A stretch of DNA of 48,238 nucleotides from Thalassovita litoralis (GCF_900182725.1 NZ_FXTO01000024.1:1-48238); one strand, 5' to 3'. Counted from the stretch's first letter, positions 32,838-42,455 are shown. Program-made: numbers and translations. Notes: generated by a model not told the origin, from the sequence alone.

Positions 32838-33998
32838 TTAAGCTGCTGCAGTGCGGATCATATTCCGCGCGATCAGTATTTGCTGAATCTGGGTTGTCCC
32901 CTCGTAGATGCGGAAGAGACGCACATCGCGATAGAAGCGCTCGACCGCATATTCGGCCATGTATCCTGCACCGCCGTGGATTTGCACTGCGCGATCGGCC
33001 ACTCGACCTACCATCTCACTGGCAAACATCTTGCAGCAGGCAGCATCAGTCGACACGTTCTGACCAGCGTCCTTGCGGCGTGCTGTTTCTTCGATCATGC
33101 AACGCGCTGCGAAGGCCTCGGCGCGACTGTCAGCCAGCATGGCTTGGATCAGTTGCTTTTCAGCGATGGGTTCACCGAATTGTTTGCGTTCCATCGCATA
33201 GGATAGGCTGTCACGGATCAGCCGTTCGGCGGCGCCCACACAGACGGCAGAAATATGCAGTCGGCCCCGGTCAAGGACTTTCATTGCTGTCTTAAAGCCC
33301 TTGTTCAGACGGTCCGGCCCGCCGATAATGTTCGCGGCAGGCACGCGGACATTGTCAAGGATGACGTCGCATGTGTGCGAGCCCTTCTGCCCCATCTTCC
33401 TGTCAGGCTGGCCAAGCGTTATGCCTGGCGTCCCTGCCTCGACGAGAAAGGCGCTTACGCCGGCAGAACCTTCCGCCTCTGGATTGGTCCGGGCAAAAAC
33501 CGTGAATAGATCGGCACGCGGTGCATTGGTAATGTAGCGTTTCGTGCCGTTCAGAAGGAAATCGTTACCGTCACGCCGCGCCGTAGTGCGCAGACTGCCA
33601 GCATCCGACCCAGCATCTGGCTCGGTTAGGGCGAAGGATGCGATCATATCTCCGGACGCGAGAGCTGGTAGATACTGCGCCTTCTGCTCGTCGGTTCCAT
33701 CGATGATGATTCCCTGAGAGCCGATCCCGTTGTTGGTGCCAACTAGCGACCGGAACGCAGGCGAAGCCTGGCCAAGAACGAAAGCGGCTTGCACTTCCTC
33801 TATCATCGACAAGCCGAGCCCGCCGAAATCTTCCGGGATCGACATGCCGAAAAGGCCCATCATGCGGATTTCATCGACCAGCATCGGCGGAATCACATCC
33901 TCGTCGGCGACGCGATCCTCGTAAGGGATTAGTCGCTCTTTCACGAAGCGGTCGAGCGCGTCGAGAAACTGGGAAAGGGTATCTTTATCAAGGGCCAT
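32838..33998 (-). CDS. Acyl-CoA dehydrogenase, probable adipyl-CoA dehydrogenase
   Basis: The 386-residue flavoprotein shows all family signatures: SFALTEPDAGSDAGS (FAD/substrate loop), the KRYITNAPRADLFTVFART segment and the catalytic base Glu at about 366 in RIYEGTTQIQ. The C-terminal helix ends IARNMIR. It should oxidise adipyl-CoA to 2,3-dehydroadipyl-CoA, comparable to DcaA of Acinetobacter, and pass electrons to the ETF encoded at 43356-45040. The substrate is from context. Its ATG is 15 bases downstream of the iclR stop, in the same direction. Confidence 0.88.
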   Translation of the reverse strand: MALDKDTLSQFLDALDRFVKERLIPYEDRVADEDVIPPMLVDEIRMMGLFGMSIPEDFGGLGLSMIEEVQAAFVLGQASPAFRSLVGTNNGIGSQGIIIDGTDEQKAQYLPALASGDMIASFALTEPDAGSDAGSLRTTARRDGNDFLLNGTKRYITNAPRADLFTVFARTNPEAEGSAGVSAFLVEAGTPGITLGQPDRKMGQKGSHTCDVILDNVRVPAANIIGGPDRLNKGFKTAMKVLDRGRLHISAVCVGAAERLIRDSLSYAMERKQFGEPIAEKQLIQAMLADSRAEAFAARCMIEETARRKDAGQNVSTDAACCKMFASEMVGRVADRAVQIHGGAGYMAEYAVERFYRDVRLFRIYEGTTQIQQILIARNMIRTAAA

Positions 33999-34013
33999 GA
34001 TGCTCTCTATTGT

Positions 34014-34808
34014 TCAGGGTGCGACCGCCGCAACGCGGCGGACAAGATCGACAAGGCGGTGCGCGACGTCGCTTTCGATCCAGTCGCGCGTAAGGGTTTG
34101 CGAAGGGCCACCGCAGTTGAAGGCAATAATGGGTGAGCCGTCCTTCGGCACGAAGGGCACCGCTACAGCGTTCACATCACGTTTCCACTCCGTGAAGGAC
34201 GTGCAGTAACCGTGCTGTTGGTAGTCTGCGATAGCTGCTTCGATTCCGGGCTGCACATTCGGCCAGTTGTCGCCTTCATGTTCCTCCACAAGGGCCAGAA
34301 TTCTGGCCCGCTCATCCGGGTCGTGCGCCGCTATGCAGGCGCGACCAACCGCGGTCGTGGCCAGTTTAATATGGGCACCAACCTCGATCGCCAGCGTGAC
34401 GGCATTAGTGCCCTTGCACCGCTCCAGATAGACCATCGATAGCCGGTCACGACTGGCCATGGCCACCGGCATGCCTGTGTAATCAGCCAGCTCCTGCATA
34501 AAGGGCTTCGCCAGTTGCCGCAGCGGAATCCCTGCAAGGCAGGAGAAACCCAACGAAAGCACTGGAGGGGCCAGTCGATAACGTGCTGTATCCGGGTCGT
34601 AGCTGAGGTATTCCAGCTTGTTCAGTGTATAGGCCAGCCGGGAGACCGTCGATCTGCTCAGGCCAGTGCGCTCGGCCAACTCACCGTTCCCCAGAGCCTC
34701 CCCTTCCCGCCGAAAGGCCCGCAACAGCTCCAAGCCGCGCGCCAACGCCGTGACAAAATCGCGATCCTGTTTCTCGGCATCCTTGGTGCGGTCTTTCCTT
34801 GGTCTCAC
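34014..34808 (-). CDS. IclR-family transcriptional regulator
   Basis: The 264-residue protein has a winged-helix IclR N-terminus (residues 20-85; GELAERTGLSRSTVSRLAYTLNKLEYL) and an effector-binding domain (about 90-260) with conserved GRACIAA and YCTSFTEWKRDVNAVAVPF. IclR regulators control catabolic genes for aromatic and dicarboxylic acids. A GTG at 34808 is used, since GAGGAGGGATATC precedes it. It is the first gene of the minus-strand unit and diverges from the aldehyde dehydrogenase gene, with a possible operator between them. Confidence 0.88.
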   Translation of the reverse strand: MRPRKDRTKDAEKQDRDFVTALARGLELLRAFRREGEALGNGELAERTGLSRSTVSRLAYTLNKLEYLSYDPDTARYRLAPPVLSLGFSCLAGIPLRQLAKPFMQELADYTGMPVAMASRDRLSMVYLERCKGTNAVTLAIEVGAHIKLATTAVGRACIAAHDPDERARILALVEEHEGDNWPNVQPGIEAAIADYQQHGYCTSFTEWKRDVNAVAVPFVPKDGSPIIAFNCGGPSQTLTRDWIESDVAHRLVDLVRRVAAVAP

Positions 34809-34979
34809 GATATCCCTCCTCGGAAAGAATTATGCGTCTTGAAACACACCTAAACGATCGATAACGTCCGAGTCAATACTGCGGTAAACTTTCCCGCTAT
34901 GCGGAAAATTAAGGTCGTCCACCTAGTCCCATTCGTGCCGGATCCTGCGGATGACACAACTAAGCGAGGGCATAATGCC
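34809..34979. promoter_or_regulatory. Divergent control region of the catabolic island
   Basis: The 171-base spacer between iclR and the aldehyde dehydrogenase gene drives both catabolic units. An inverted repeat TTTCCCGC-TAT-GCGGAAA at 34890-34907 has asymmetry of one base and resembles IclR-type operators. A possible plus-strand promoter is TTGAAA near 34832 with TAACGT 17 bases further; this is weak. Expression is therefore likely coordinated in both directions. Confidence 0.45.
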
Positions 34980-36434
34980 ATGAAAGAAATGAATTATCCG
35001 ACCATCCAGCACCTCATCGGACGAGACTGGATCGCTTCTCCCACGCCAGAGGATCGTGCAGTCATAAACCCTGCAAACGGGCAAACTATCGGACAGATTC
35101 CGCAGGCTAGCGCCGCAGATCTAGACCATGCGGTTCACTCGGCCGAATCAGCTTTTCGCCGATGGAAAAACAGCTCTCCCATGGAACGAAGTGCGATTTT
35201 GCGGCGGTTTGCCGACCTGCTGCGCCAAAATGACAGACTGATCGCTGGCTGGATCACTCTCGATGAAGGCAAGCCGCTGGCTGAGGCTTTGGCTGAGGTC
35301 CGCGCCTCGGCTGACCACGTTGACTGGCACGCCGAGGAATGTCGGCGCATTTATGGGCGCATCATTCCATCACGCAGCCCGCGGGTACAGCAGCTTGTCG
35401 TGCGCGAACCGATAGGCGTCTGCCTTGCCATCACGCCTTGGAATTTTCCGCTGAGCCAAGCGGTACGCAAGGTCGCGGCGGCGCTTGCGTCAGGTTGCAC
35501 GATGATCTTAAAAGCCCCGGCAGAGGCTCCGGCGGGTTGCATGGCAATTGCTCGCTATCTGCTGGATGCAGGATTGCCCGAAGGCTGTCTGAACCTTGTC
35601 TGGGGTAATGCGGCCTTCATTTCGGAAACTCTAATTGCGCGCCCCGAGGTGCGCAAAATCACCTTCACCGGTTCGGTCGAGGTGGGCAAGCATCTGGCAG
35701 AATTGGCTGGCCGCCATATGAAGCGGGCGACGATGGAGCTCGGCGGTCACGCGCCCGTATTGGTGTTCGACGACACCGATGCCACGGCCGCGGCGCGCGC
35801 CTTGGCGGTCAACAAGCTGCGCAATGCAGGCCAGGTGTGCATCGCCCCAACCCGGTTTTACGTACAACAAGGCATCTACGATCGATTTCTGTCCGAACTA
35901 GTTTCAGCATTTGAGAGCGTAAAGGTGGGCGCTGGTTTAGCCGAAGGCACGCAGATGGGACCATTGTGTCATCGCGGACGCGTGAATGCGATGGAAAAGC
36001 TCGTCGAGGATGCCCGCGAAAACGGCGCACGGGTGTTGACGGGAGGCAAAAGGCTTGGAAATCATGGTAACTTCTATGCCCCGACAATCGTCGATACGCC
36101 CAACGACGACATTGACTTGATGCGCGAAGAACCCTTCGGCCCGATTGCTGTCGTCTCGTCTTTTCGTGACATAGAGGACGGACTGTCGCGGGCCAACGGG
36201 CTACCCTTCGGGCTGGCGTCCTATGTCTTTACCAATTCGTTAGAGCGTGCAGATAAAGCAGCTGCGGGTTTGCAGGCAGGTATGGTAAGCATCAACCAGT
36301 TCGGCCTCGCTCTGCCCGAGACTCCGTTTGGAGGCGTGAGAGACAGCGGCTATGGGACTGAAGGCGGGACGGAAACCTTCGAAGGCTATCTCATTACCAA
36401 ATTTATCTCGCGCAATCGCGCGCCAGTGCTGTGA
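34980..36434 (+). CDS. Aldehyde dehydrogenase, probable 6-oxohexanoate dehydrogenase
   Basis: The 484-residue protein is of the succinate semialdehyde dehydrogenase type. The catalytic Glu253 is in MELGGHAP and the nucleophile Cys287 in NAGQVCIAP; NAD-binding elements TPWNFPLSQ and FTGSVEVGKHLA are clear. It would oxidise 6-oxohexanoate to adipate, as ChnE does. The start at 34980 follows GAGGGC; the frame extends 27 codons upstream, but that region lies in the control region. The next gene begins 9 bases after the stop, so translation may be coupled. Confidence 0.87.
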   Translation: MKEMNYPTIQHLIGRDWIASPTPEDRAVINPANGQTIGQIPQASAADLDHAVHSAESAFRRWKNSSPMERSAILRRFADLLRQNDRLIAGWITLDEGKPLAEALAEVRASADHVDWHAEECRRIYGRIIPSRSPRVQQLVVREPIGVCLAITPWNFPLSQAVRKVAAALASGCTMILKAPAEAPAGCMAIARYLLDAGLPEGCLNLVWGNAAFISETLIARPEVRKITFTGSVEVGKHLAELAGRHMKRATMELGGHAPVLVFDDTDATAAARALAVNKLRNAGQVCIAPTRFYVQQGIYDRFLSELVSAFESVKVGAGLAEGTQMGPLCHRGRVNAMEKLVEDARENGARVLTGGKRLGNHGNFYAPTIVDTPNDDIDLMREEPFGPIAVVSSFRDIEDGLSRANGLPFGLASYVFTNSLERADKAAAGLQAGMVSINQFGLALPETPFGGVRDSGYGTEGGTETFEGYLITKFISRNRAPVL

Positions 36435-36442
36435 GGATGCCC

Positions 36443-38524
36443 ATGCCTGTTGAATTAAGCTTCTCAAATGACGCAGCAATTCTGACCATAGACAATTCGC
36501 CGCTTAACCTAATCAACGCGGAGGTTCGGGCTGGAATACAACACTGTATCTTCAAAGTCCTCGAAACTGGGGCTACCAGGCTGATTATCACCGGCACAGG
36601 AACGACCTTCGTCGCGGGCGCGGATGCGAAGGAATTCGGTAAGTTGCCTGTTGATCCACAACTAAATGATGTGCTGATGCAACTTGCACACCTCCCGATT
36701 CCTACTATCGCAGCAATCAACGGGGCTGCGCTTGGTGGGGGACTAGAGATTGCTCTGGCTTGCTGCTATCGCATCGCCTCAACTTCTGCCAAACTGGGCT
36801 TGCCAGAGGTAAACTTGGGGATCGTGCCTGGCGCAGGGGGAACCCAAAGACTGCCGCGACTTATCGGTATTGAAGCTGCGCTTGACATGATTGTCACCGG
36901 GAAGGCTGTTTCCGCCGAGCAGGCACTGAAAATGGGACTGATCCAGCTGCTAGCCGATGACCCGCTTGGCGCGGCCATAGCTCTCGATGACGATGTACTT
37001 GAGGCGGCACAGGCACCCGACAATCTTCCTTCACCAAAGCCAAACCACGTCGCAGCGGAAGTCGCCCGAGCGCATGTAGCGCGGCGTATGCCTGGCCAGA
37101 ATGCCCCGCAGGTTGCGGTGAACCTAGTCGCGACCAGTGCGACGACGCCGCTGCACGACGCACTAGCCAGCGAGCGCTCTGCGTTTTTGGACCTTCGTAC
37201 CTCGGATCAGGCGCGGGCCCTTAGGCACGTTTTCTTCACCGAGCGTACCGCAACCAACAAGGGGCGCGCCTACCCCCGACCTTCCCGAGATGCTGAAACC
37301 GCCATCGTGGTCGGTGGTGGCAATATGGGCGCAGCTATTGCGTACACGCTGGCGACCGCAGGGATCTCGGTGACTGTCGTCGAACGTAGTGCCTCGTCCG
37401 CCGAGTGGGCCAGTAAAAACCTGCAAAAGCTGATTGATCAGGGTATCAGTCGCGGTATTCTGTCCGTCGATGCGGCAAAGACGGTTGAAGACCGGCTGGT
37501 TACGGTCTCAGGCTATGACGCTCTGCCACCAACCGATCTAGCAATCGAGGCGGCCTTCGAGGATTTTGCGGTTAAGACCGCGATCCTGACCGAACTCGAA
37601 GGCGCACTGCCACCCGAGACCATCATTGCCACAAACACATCCTATCTCGATGTAAATCGGCTCTCTGATGGGTTGAAACACCCGGCACGCTTTGTAGGGA
37701 TGCATTTCTTCAGTCCTGCGCATATTATGAAACTTCTGGAAGTCGTCAGGAGCGACCGAACGTCAGACGGAACATTAGGTGCAGCACTTGTGCTGGCGCA
37801 CAGGCTTGGTAAAATCCCGGTACTGTCTGGTGTTTGCGATGGCTTCATCGGAAACCGAATTTTGTCGAGCTACCGTCGCGCCGCTAATCGCCTTCTGGTG
37901 GAGGGGGCTAATGTCGACGAGATCGACGCGGCTATGCGCGGATTCGGTATGGCGATGGGTCCATATGCTGCACAGGACATGTCGGGGCTGGACATCGCCT
38001 ACGCGAATATCCGTCGCAAGGCAGTTGCCGAAGGGAACTGCTGTGGTCACGTGCCCTTGGTCGAGCGGCTGGTCGAAAAGCACAAACGCCTAGGACGCAA
38101 ATCGGGCGCCGGATGGTACGACTATGGGCCAGACGGCAAACCCTCACATTCGGAGCTGGTCGCTAGCGAAATACTCCGTGTCTCAGAAGAAATGAACTTC
38201 ACTCGCCGCGAGTTCTCAGCTGACGAAATCGTAGAAAGGCTCTTGCTCACAATGGTGGCGGAAGCCTGCGATATCCTTGACGAAGGCGTAGCAGAAAAAC
38301 CGCAAGACATCGACCTAGTAATGATTCACGGCTACGGATTTCCCCGCTGGCGGGGAGGCCTGATGCACCACGCCAAAAATATCGGCAAGGATCGGTTGAC
38401 CGCGCTCTTCAGCGCGCATGTCAAAGAGGATCCTTGCGGCTGGAGGGTGCCTCGTTATTTAGAAAGAGTTTTCGCGACCGGGGAGGAACATGTCAGCATG
38501 TTTCCCACGATCACCGGCAGATAA
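36443..38524 (+). CDS. Fused enoyl-CoA hydratase / 3-hydroxyacyl-CoA dehydrogenase
   Basis: The 693-residue fusion has an N-terminal crotonase domain (about 1-190) with the oxyanion-hole segment AGADAKEF and catalytic Glu103 and Glu122 in LEIALAC and PEVNLGIVPGAGGTQR. A linker follows and then a 3-hydroxyacyl-CoA dehydrogenase with the NAD-binding GGGNMG (291-296), the catalytic His in GMHFFSPAHIMKLLE, and a C-terminal helical domain. It converts 2,3-dehydroadipyl-CoA to 3-oxoadipyl-CoA. It resembles FadB/FadJ or the peroxisomal bifunctional enzyme, but is shorter. ATG at 36443 is selected by GAGG six bases upstream; alternatives are a GTG at 36431 and an ATG at 36437. Confidence 0.9.
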   Translation: MPVELSFSNDAAILTIDNSPLNLINAEVRAGIQHCIFKVLETGATRLIITGTGTTFVAGADAKEFGKLPVDPQLNDVLMQLAHLPIPTIAAINGAALGGGLEIALACCYRIASTSAKLGLPEVNLGIVPGAGGTQRLPRLIGIEAALDMIVTGKAVSAEQALKMGLIQLLADDPLGAAIALDDDVLEAAQAPDNLPSPKPNHVAAEVARAHVARRMPGQNAPQVAVNLVATSATTPLHDALASERSAFLDLRTSDQARALRHVFFTERTATNKGRAYPRPSRDAETAIVVGGGNMGAAIAYTLATAGISVTVVERSASSAEWASKNLQKLIDQGISRGILSVDAAKTVEDRLVTVSGYDALPPTDLAIEAAFEDFAVKTAILTELEGALPPETIIATNTSYLDVNRLSDGLKHPARFVGMHFFSPAHIMKLLEVVRSDRTSDGTLGAALVLAHRLGKIPVLSGVCDGFIGNRILSSYRRAANRLLVEGANVDEIDAAMRGFGMAMGPYAAQDMSGLDIAYANIRRKAVAEGNCCGHVPLVERLVEKHKRLGRKSGAGWYDYGPDGKPSHSELVASEILRVSEEMNFTRREFSADEIVERLLLTMVAEACDILDEGVAEKPQDIDLVMIHGYGFPRWRGGLMHHAKNIGKDRLTALFSAHVKEDPCGWRVPRYLERVFATGEEHVSMFPTITGR

Positions 38525-38545
38525 GTTGTCTTTCTGTGGTAGAGG

Positions 38546-39592
38546 GAGTCTGTTTTGCAAATGGGGTGATGGCCGTGGTTGCCCTTTCCCCGGATAAACT
38601 TATCCCACAGCTTCCGTAACGGGTATGCCGAGTGCAGTGTATCCGTTCAGGACGGCGATGCGGACTGGGAGTGCCGCGACCTGACGGTCAAAGTCCCGCG
38701 CTATAAGGCGATGCCCCAGCGACATGACACAGTTCATTTTCGTCTCGACACTGCTTCGGCGGTGGTATCCGCTCCATCGTCGCCAGAGCGCGCGAGCCAG
38801 GCACTTCGCCGCGCGCAGGGCCTCGTTTCGCGCCACGGCTCCGGCGGTGATGGTCTTCCATGGCTTTGCGTTCTTGCGTGGCGGGATAACGGCGTGGGCA
38901 CCACGGTCAGCAATTGCGTCGTGGCATTTCCGTGTGTCGTAGGCACCGTCAGCCATGACACTGCCGATCTACTGGTCCGCCGGGATCTGGTTGAGGAGGT
39001 CGGGTAAAACCCATGCATCGCCGATGTGGCTCCCTGTGACCTCGTCACTGCGCGAACCTCCAGTGTTTCCTCGTCAACCCCGAGATGGATCTCGGTCCAG
39101 ACGCGCCGTTTGGGTCCACCATGCTTGCGGGCGTGCCACTCGCCTTCGCCCGCGACTTTGATACGCGTGCTGACAGCAGGTGCAGCGGCCCCTTGGAGCC
39201 GCGATTCGAGATGTTCACGGCCAGGGTCTTCTGACGCCGGGACAGGGTGCTGAAGTCGGGCACAGTCCGGACGAGACCAACCAGCTGCAGCAGGCTCTAG
39301 ACGAACCCAGTCGTCTACCGGAGCGCCATGCCGAATAACACCTTCATGGAAAGGCAGGTCTGGCTGGAGGCATCGCTGTAGGTCTGCTGCCGGCCACGAC
39401 TGCCTATCGGCGCGGCCTCCCAGCTCATTTCGGGGTCGAACCAGATTGCCAGAGCGCCCCGGCGCTTGAGCGCTTCATTGTAGGCTCGCAAGTTCCTGGT
39501 GTTGTAGGTCGGGGGTGCAGTCTGCTCATGCACCCCGGCTACCAAGCCGGGTTCATAAGATGGATCCCGCACGGAATTTGTTCAACAGAGCC
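38546..39592 (-). mobile_element. Degenerate IS5-family (IS427-like) element
   Basis: A remnant of about 1047 bases bounded by imperfect inverted repeats: GAGTCTGTTTTGCAAAT at 38546 and, inverted, GGCTCTGTTGAACAAAT at 39592, matching the GGCTCTGTTGCnnAAAT ends of this group. It lies between the hydratase/dehydrogenase gene and the hydrolase gene of the catabolic unit and reads in the opposite direction. TAG triplets occur close to both ends, but an exact target duplication is uncertain. Confidence 0.75.
38600..39540 (-). pseudogene. IS5-family transposase, frameshifted
   Basis: The transposase is readable in at least three frames. The N-terminus (about 39315-39540) contains RAYNEALKRRGALAIWFDPEM and QTCLSMKVLFGMALR; the middle (39200-39263) PDFSTLSRRQKTLAV; the C-terminus (38600-38956) MADGAYDTRKCHDAIADRG, IPPRKNAKPWK and IAVLNGYTALGIPV. 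The catalytic parts are therefore present but separated by frameshifts and stops, so the protein cannot be made. Confidence 0.8.
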
Positions 39593-39785
39593 TAGTAGCA
39601 GGCATATCTGCCTCACGACAGGCTGAGCAAGATCATACAATTTCCAAAGCAGGTATGTTCAATACACGGTGCATTCTTCGCCCTTACTCCGAGATCATTG
39701 GCGTACGCCTCAGACCGTTTGACGCCTCCGAGATTGGCGACGTCAGGTGGTGGCTTTGCCAAATGTTACTCTTGGGAGGATAAAT

Positions 39786-40688
39786 ATGGAAATCAGTAGA
39801 GAAGCGGATACGCTGCGGGCGCTTTATCAGAATTGGACCGATCAGATGGTCGAGAACCCAGACCTGACGATCGCGAACTTGCGCAGCATGTTCGATGAAT
39901 GGGGGCAGCCTGCTCTAGAGCCGGAAAACGTTAGCTACAAAAGCGATCATATCGGAGGAGTCGAGGCTATCTGGGCACTGCCTGTCGGGGCCGATACCTC
40001 GCGTGTAATTGTTTACACTCATGGTGGCGGCTTTGCCGTCGGCTCAGCCGATAGTCATCGGAAAATGGCAGGGCACCTCGCTAAGGTGCTTGGGGTTACG
40101 TCGGTGATCCTGCACTATCGACGCGCACCCGAGCACCCATTTCCGGCGCAGATCGAAGATGCGGTAGCCGCGTACACAGCATTGCTGGATAAGGGCTTCA
40201 AGGCAAGAAATATTCTGACCGCTGGCGACAGTGCTGGCGGCAATCTTGCCATCGCCAGCGTGCTGAAATTTCGCGAACTTGGGCTGCCACTGCCCGGAGC
40301 GGTCATCGCATATTCGCCCTGGCTAGACATGGCGATGCGCGGGGAAACACTGGAAACCAACGCGGAAACCGATGCGCTAGTCGGGAAACCGATTCTCGAA
40401 GCGATGGCGGGAATGTTCCTCGGTGAAGGCACTGATCAGCTAAATCCGTTGGCCAACCCTCTGGAGAACGATTTCACCGGTTACCCGCCGCTTTATATCA
40501 ATGCCGGAGGGGCTGAGACGCTTAGGAGCGATGCCGAGCGGTTGCACGAAAAGGCCAAGGCACAGGGCGTAAATGTGACCCTGTCTATCGTCGAAGGCAT
40601 GCAGCATGTCTTTCCCGCGCTTTCGGGACGCGCGCCCGAGGCGAACGAGGAACTTGGTCGCATCGCCGCATGGTATCAGGCCCTCTGA
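39786..40688 (+). CDS. HSL-type alpha/beta hydrolase, probable 6-hexanolactone hydrolase
   Basis: The 300-residue protein belongs to the hormone-sensitive lipase (GDXG) family: HGGGF at 79-83 forms the oxyanion hole, the nucleophile Ser149 is in GDSAGG, and His274 in GMQHVFP and an Asp around 249 complete the triad. Such an enzyme (ChnC type) opens epsilon-caprolactone, the monooxygenase product, to 6-hydroxyhexanoate. ATG at 39786 is preceded by GGGAGGATAAAT; the frame to 39747 lacks that. It is the first gene downstream of the IS remnant and may have its own promoter. Lactone specificity is inferred from its neighbour. Confidence 0.85.
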   Translation: MEISREADTLRALYQNWTDQMVENPDLTIANLRSMFDEWGQPALEPENVSYKSDHIGGVEAIWALPVGADTSRVIVYTHGGGFAVGSADSHRKMAGHLAKVLGVTSVILHYRRAPEHPFPAQIEDAVAAYTALLDKGFKARNILTAGDSAGGNLAIASVLKFRELGLPLPGAVIAYSPWLDMAMRGETLETNAETDALVGKPILEAMAGMFLGEGTDQLNPLANPLENDFTGYPPLYINAGGAETLRSDAERLHEKAKAQGVNVTLSIVEGMQHVFPALSGRAPEANEELGRIAAWYQAL

Positions 40689-40710
40689 CACCTGTACTCG
40701 CACTGCATTG

Positions 40711-40730
40711 CGGTGCGGTGCGGTGCGGTG
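40711..40730. repeat. Short tandem repeat, CGGTG x4
   Basis: Four perfect copies of CGGTG lie in the spacer between the hydrolase and the monooxygenase gene. It is outside coding sequence, 83 bases before the monooxygenase start. The copy number may vary by slippage and alter spacing or mRNA folding, but no function is shown. Confidence 0.7.
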
Positions 40731-40813
40731 CGAGAGAAACCCCTACGACACATTCATCTGCCATCTCACCCGCAAACTGCGGGGCGGAGCAGTCTTACTC
40801 TGGGAGGAGTGAC

Positions 40814-42451
40814 ATGAACATTCAGACTGAGATTACTAAAACATCCGGAGCGGATTACGACGCAGTCGTCATTGGCGCGGGCTTCGGCGGGCTTTACGCC
40901 GTCCACAAACTTCGCAACGAGCAGGGACTGAACGTCCGGGGCTATGACAGCGCCAGTGACGTTGGCGGCACCTGGTGGTGGAACCGATATCCCGGTGCGC
41001 TGTCGGACACGGAAAGCTATGTCTACCGCTATTCTTTTGACAAAGAGTTGCTTCAAAAAGGCCGCTGGAAAACGCGGTATCTGACCCAGCCCGAGATCCT
41101 CGAATACATGAACGAGGTGGCGGATCATCTCGATCTCCGACGCAGCTACAAGTTCGACACCAAGGTGGACGGCGCGCACTATAATGAAAAAACCGGTCTC
41201 TGGAACGTGATCACTGATAGTGGTGAGACAGTTACCGCCAAATACCTTGTCACTGGCCTCGGTCTCTTGTCCGCAACGAATGTTCCAAAATTCAAGGGCA
41301 TCGATGATTTCAAAGGCCGTATCTTACACACAGGTGCCTGGCCCGACGGCGTGGACTTGAGCAACAAACGCGTGGGCATTATTGGCACTGGCTCGACCGG
41401 TGTGCAGGTTATTACAGCAACGGCACCAGTTGCAAAACACCTGACTGTTTTTCAGCGCTCTGCACAATATGTCGTGCCGATTGGGAACACCCCGCAAGAC
41501 GATGCTACCATCGCAGAGCAAAAGGCAAACTACGATAGTATCTGGAATCAAGTGAAGAATTCTGTTGTGGCCTTCGGCTTCGAAGAAAGCGTCAAGCCCG
41601 CCGAAACCGCCTCCCCCGAAGAACGGGAGCGGGTCTTCGAAGCCGCCTGGCAGCGCGGCGGTGGTTTCTATTTCATGTTTGGCACCTTTTGCGATATTGC
41701 GACCAGCCAAGTGGCCAATGATGCGGCCGCTGACTTCATCAAGGGCAAAATCAAGAAAATCGTGAAGGACCCCAAGGTCGCAGAGAAACTGACGCCGAAG
41801 GACCTTTACGCCAAGCGCCCGCTTTGCGGAAACAACTATTACGAGGTCTACAACCGAGACAACGTGACCCTCGCCGACGTTAAGGCCGATCCGATCGCAG
41901 AGTTCACTCCGAACGGCATACGTCTCGAAAGCGGCGAGGAGCATGAGCTTGACATCGTAATCTTTGCCACTGGCTTCGATGCGGTCGACGGCAATTACGT
42001 CAAAATGGACCTCCGCGGACGCGGAGGCGTGACCATGCGCGACACTTGGAAGGAAGGCCCGCTCGGTTACCTCGGCATGATGGAGGTCGACTTCCCGAAC
42101 TTCTTCATGATCCTTGGCCCTAATGGCCCCTTCACCAACCTGCCCCCCAGCATTGAGACGCAAGTCGAATGGATCGCTGACACGATTTGCACGGTGGAAG
42201 AAGAGGGGGTTCGAAATGTGGAGCCAACCGTGGAAGCGCGCGATGCTTGGGTTCGCACCTGTCGTGAAATCGCCGACATGACACTCTTCCCCAAAGCTGA
42301 AAGCTGGATCTTCGGCGCAAATATCCCCGGAAAGAAGAATGCAGTAATGTTCTACATGGCCGGGATTGGCAATTACCGAAATGCCATTAATGCAGTGAAG
42401 GAGGAAGGTTATACATCCCTGATCCGCAACCGCACTGCCGAGAAGGTGTAA
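40814..42451 (+). CDS. chnB: Cyclohexanone-type Baeyer-Villiger monooxygenase
   Basis: A 545-residue class B flavoprotein monooxygenase. It has two Rossmann motifs, GAGFGG (21-26, FAD) and GTGSTG (191-196, NADPH), flanking the fingerprint FxGxxxHxxxWP (Phe166, Gly168, His172, Trp176). Long stretches such as GTWWWNRYPGA, YVVPIGN, DLYAKRPLC and LGPNGPFTNLPPSIE closely resemble Acinetobacter cyclohexanone monooxygenase as I recall it, so the ketone substrate is likely cyclohexanone or a near homologue such as cyclopentanone. The product is a lactone. ATG at 40814 follows GGGAGGAGTGAC; the longer open frame to 40670 would overlap the hydrolase gene. The lactone hydrolase precedes it and the alcohol dehydrogenase follows. 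Confidence 0.93.
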   Translation: MNIQTEITKTSGADYDAVVIGAGFGGLYAVHKLRNEQGLNVRGYDSASDVGGTWWWNRYPGALSDTESYVYRYSFDKELLQKGRWKTRYLTQPEILEYMNEVADHLDLRRSYKFDTKVDGAHYNEKTGLWNVITDSGETVTAKYLVTGLGLLSATNVPKFKGIDDFKGRILHTGAWPDGVDLSNKRVGIIGTGSTGVQVITATAPVAKHLTVFQRSAQYVVPIGNTPQDDATIAEQKANYDSIWNQVKNSVVAFGFEESVKPAETASPEERERVFEAAWQRGGGFYFMFGTFCDIATSQVANDAAADFIKGKIKKIVKDPKVAEKLTPKDLYAKRPLCGNNYYEVYNRDNVTLADVKADPIAEFTPNGIRLESGEEHELDIVIFATGFDAVDGNYVKMDLRGRGGVTMRDTWKEGPLGYLGMMEVDFPNFFMILGPNGPFTNLPPSIETQVEWIADTICTVEEEGVRNVEPTVEARDAWVRTCREIADMTLFPKAESWIFGANIPGKKNAVMFYMAGIGNYRNAINAVKEEGYTSLIRNRTAEKV

Positions 42452-42455
42452 AGAA

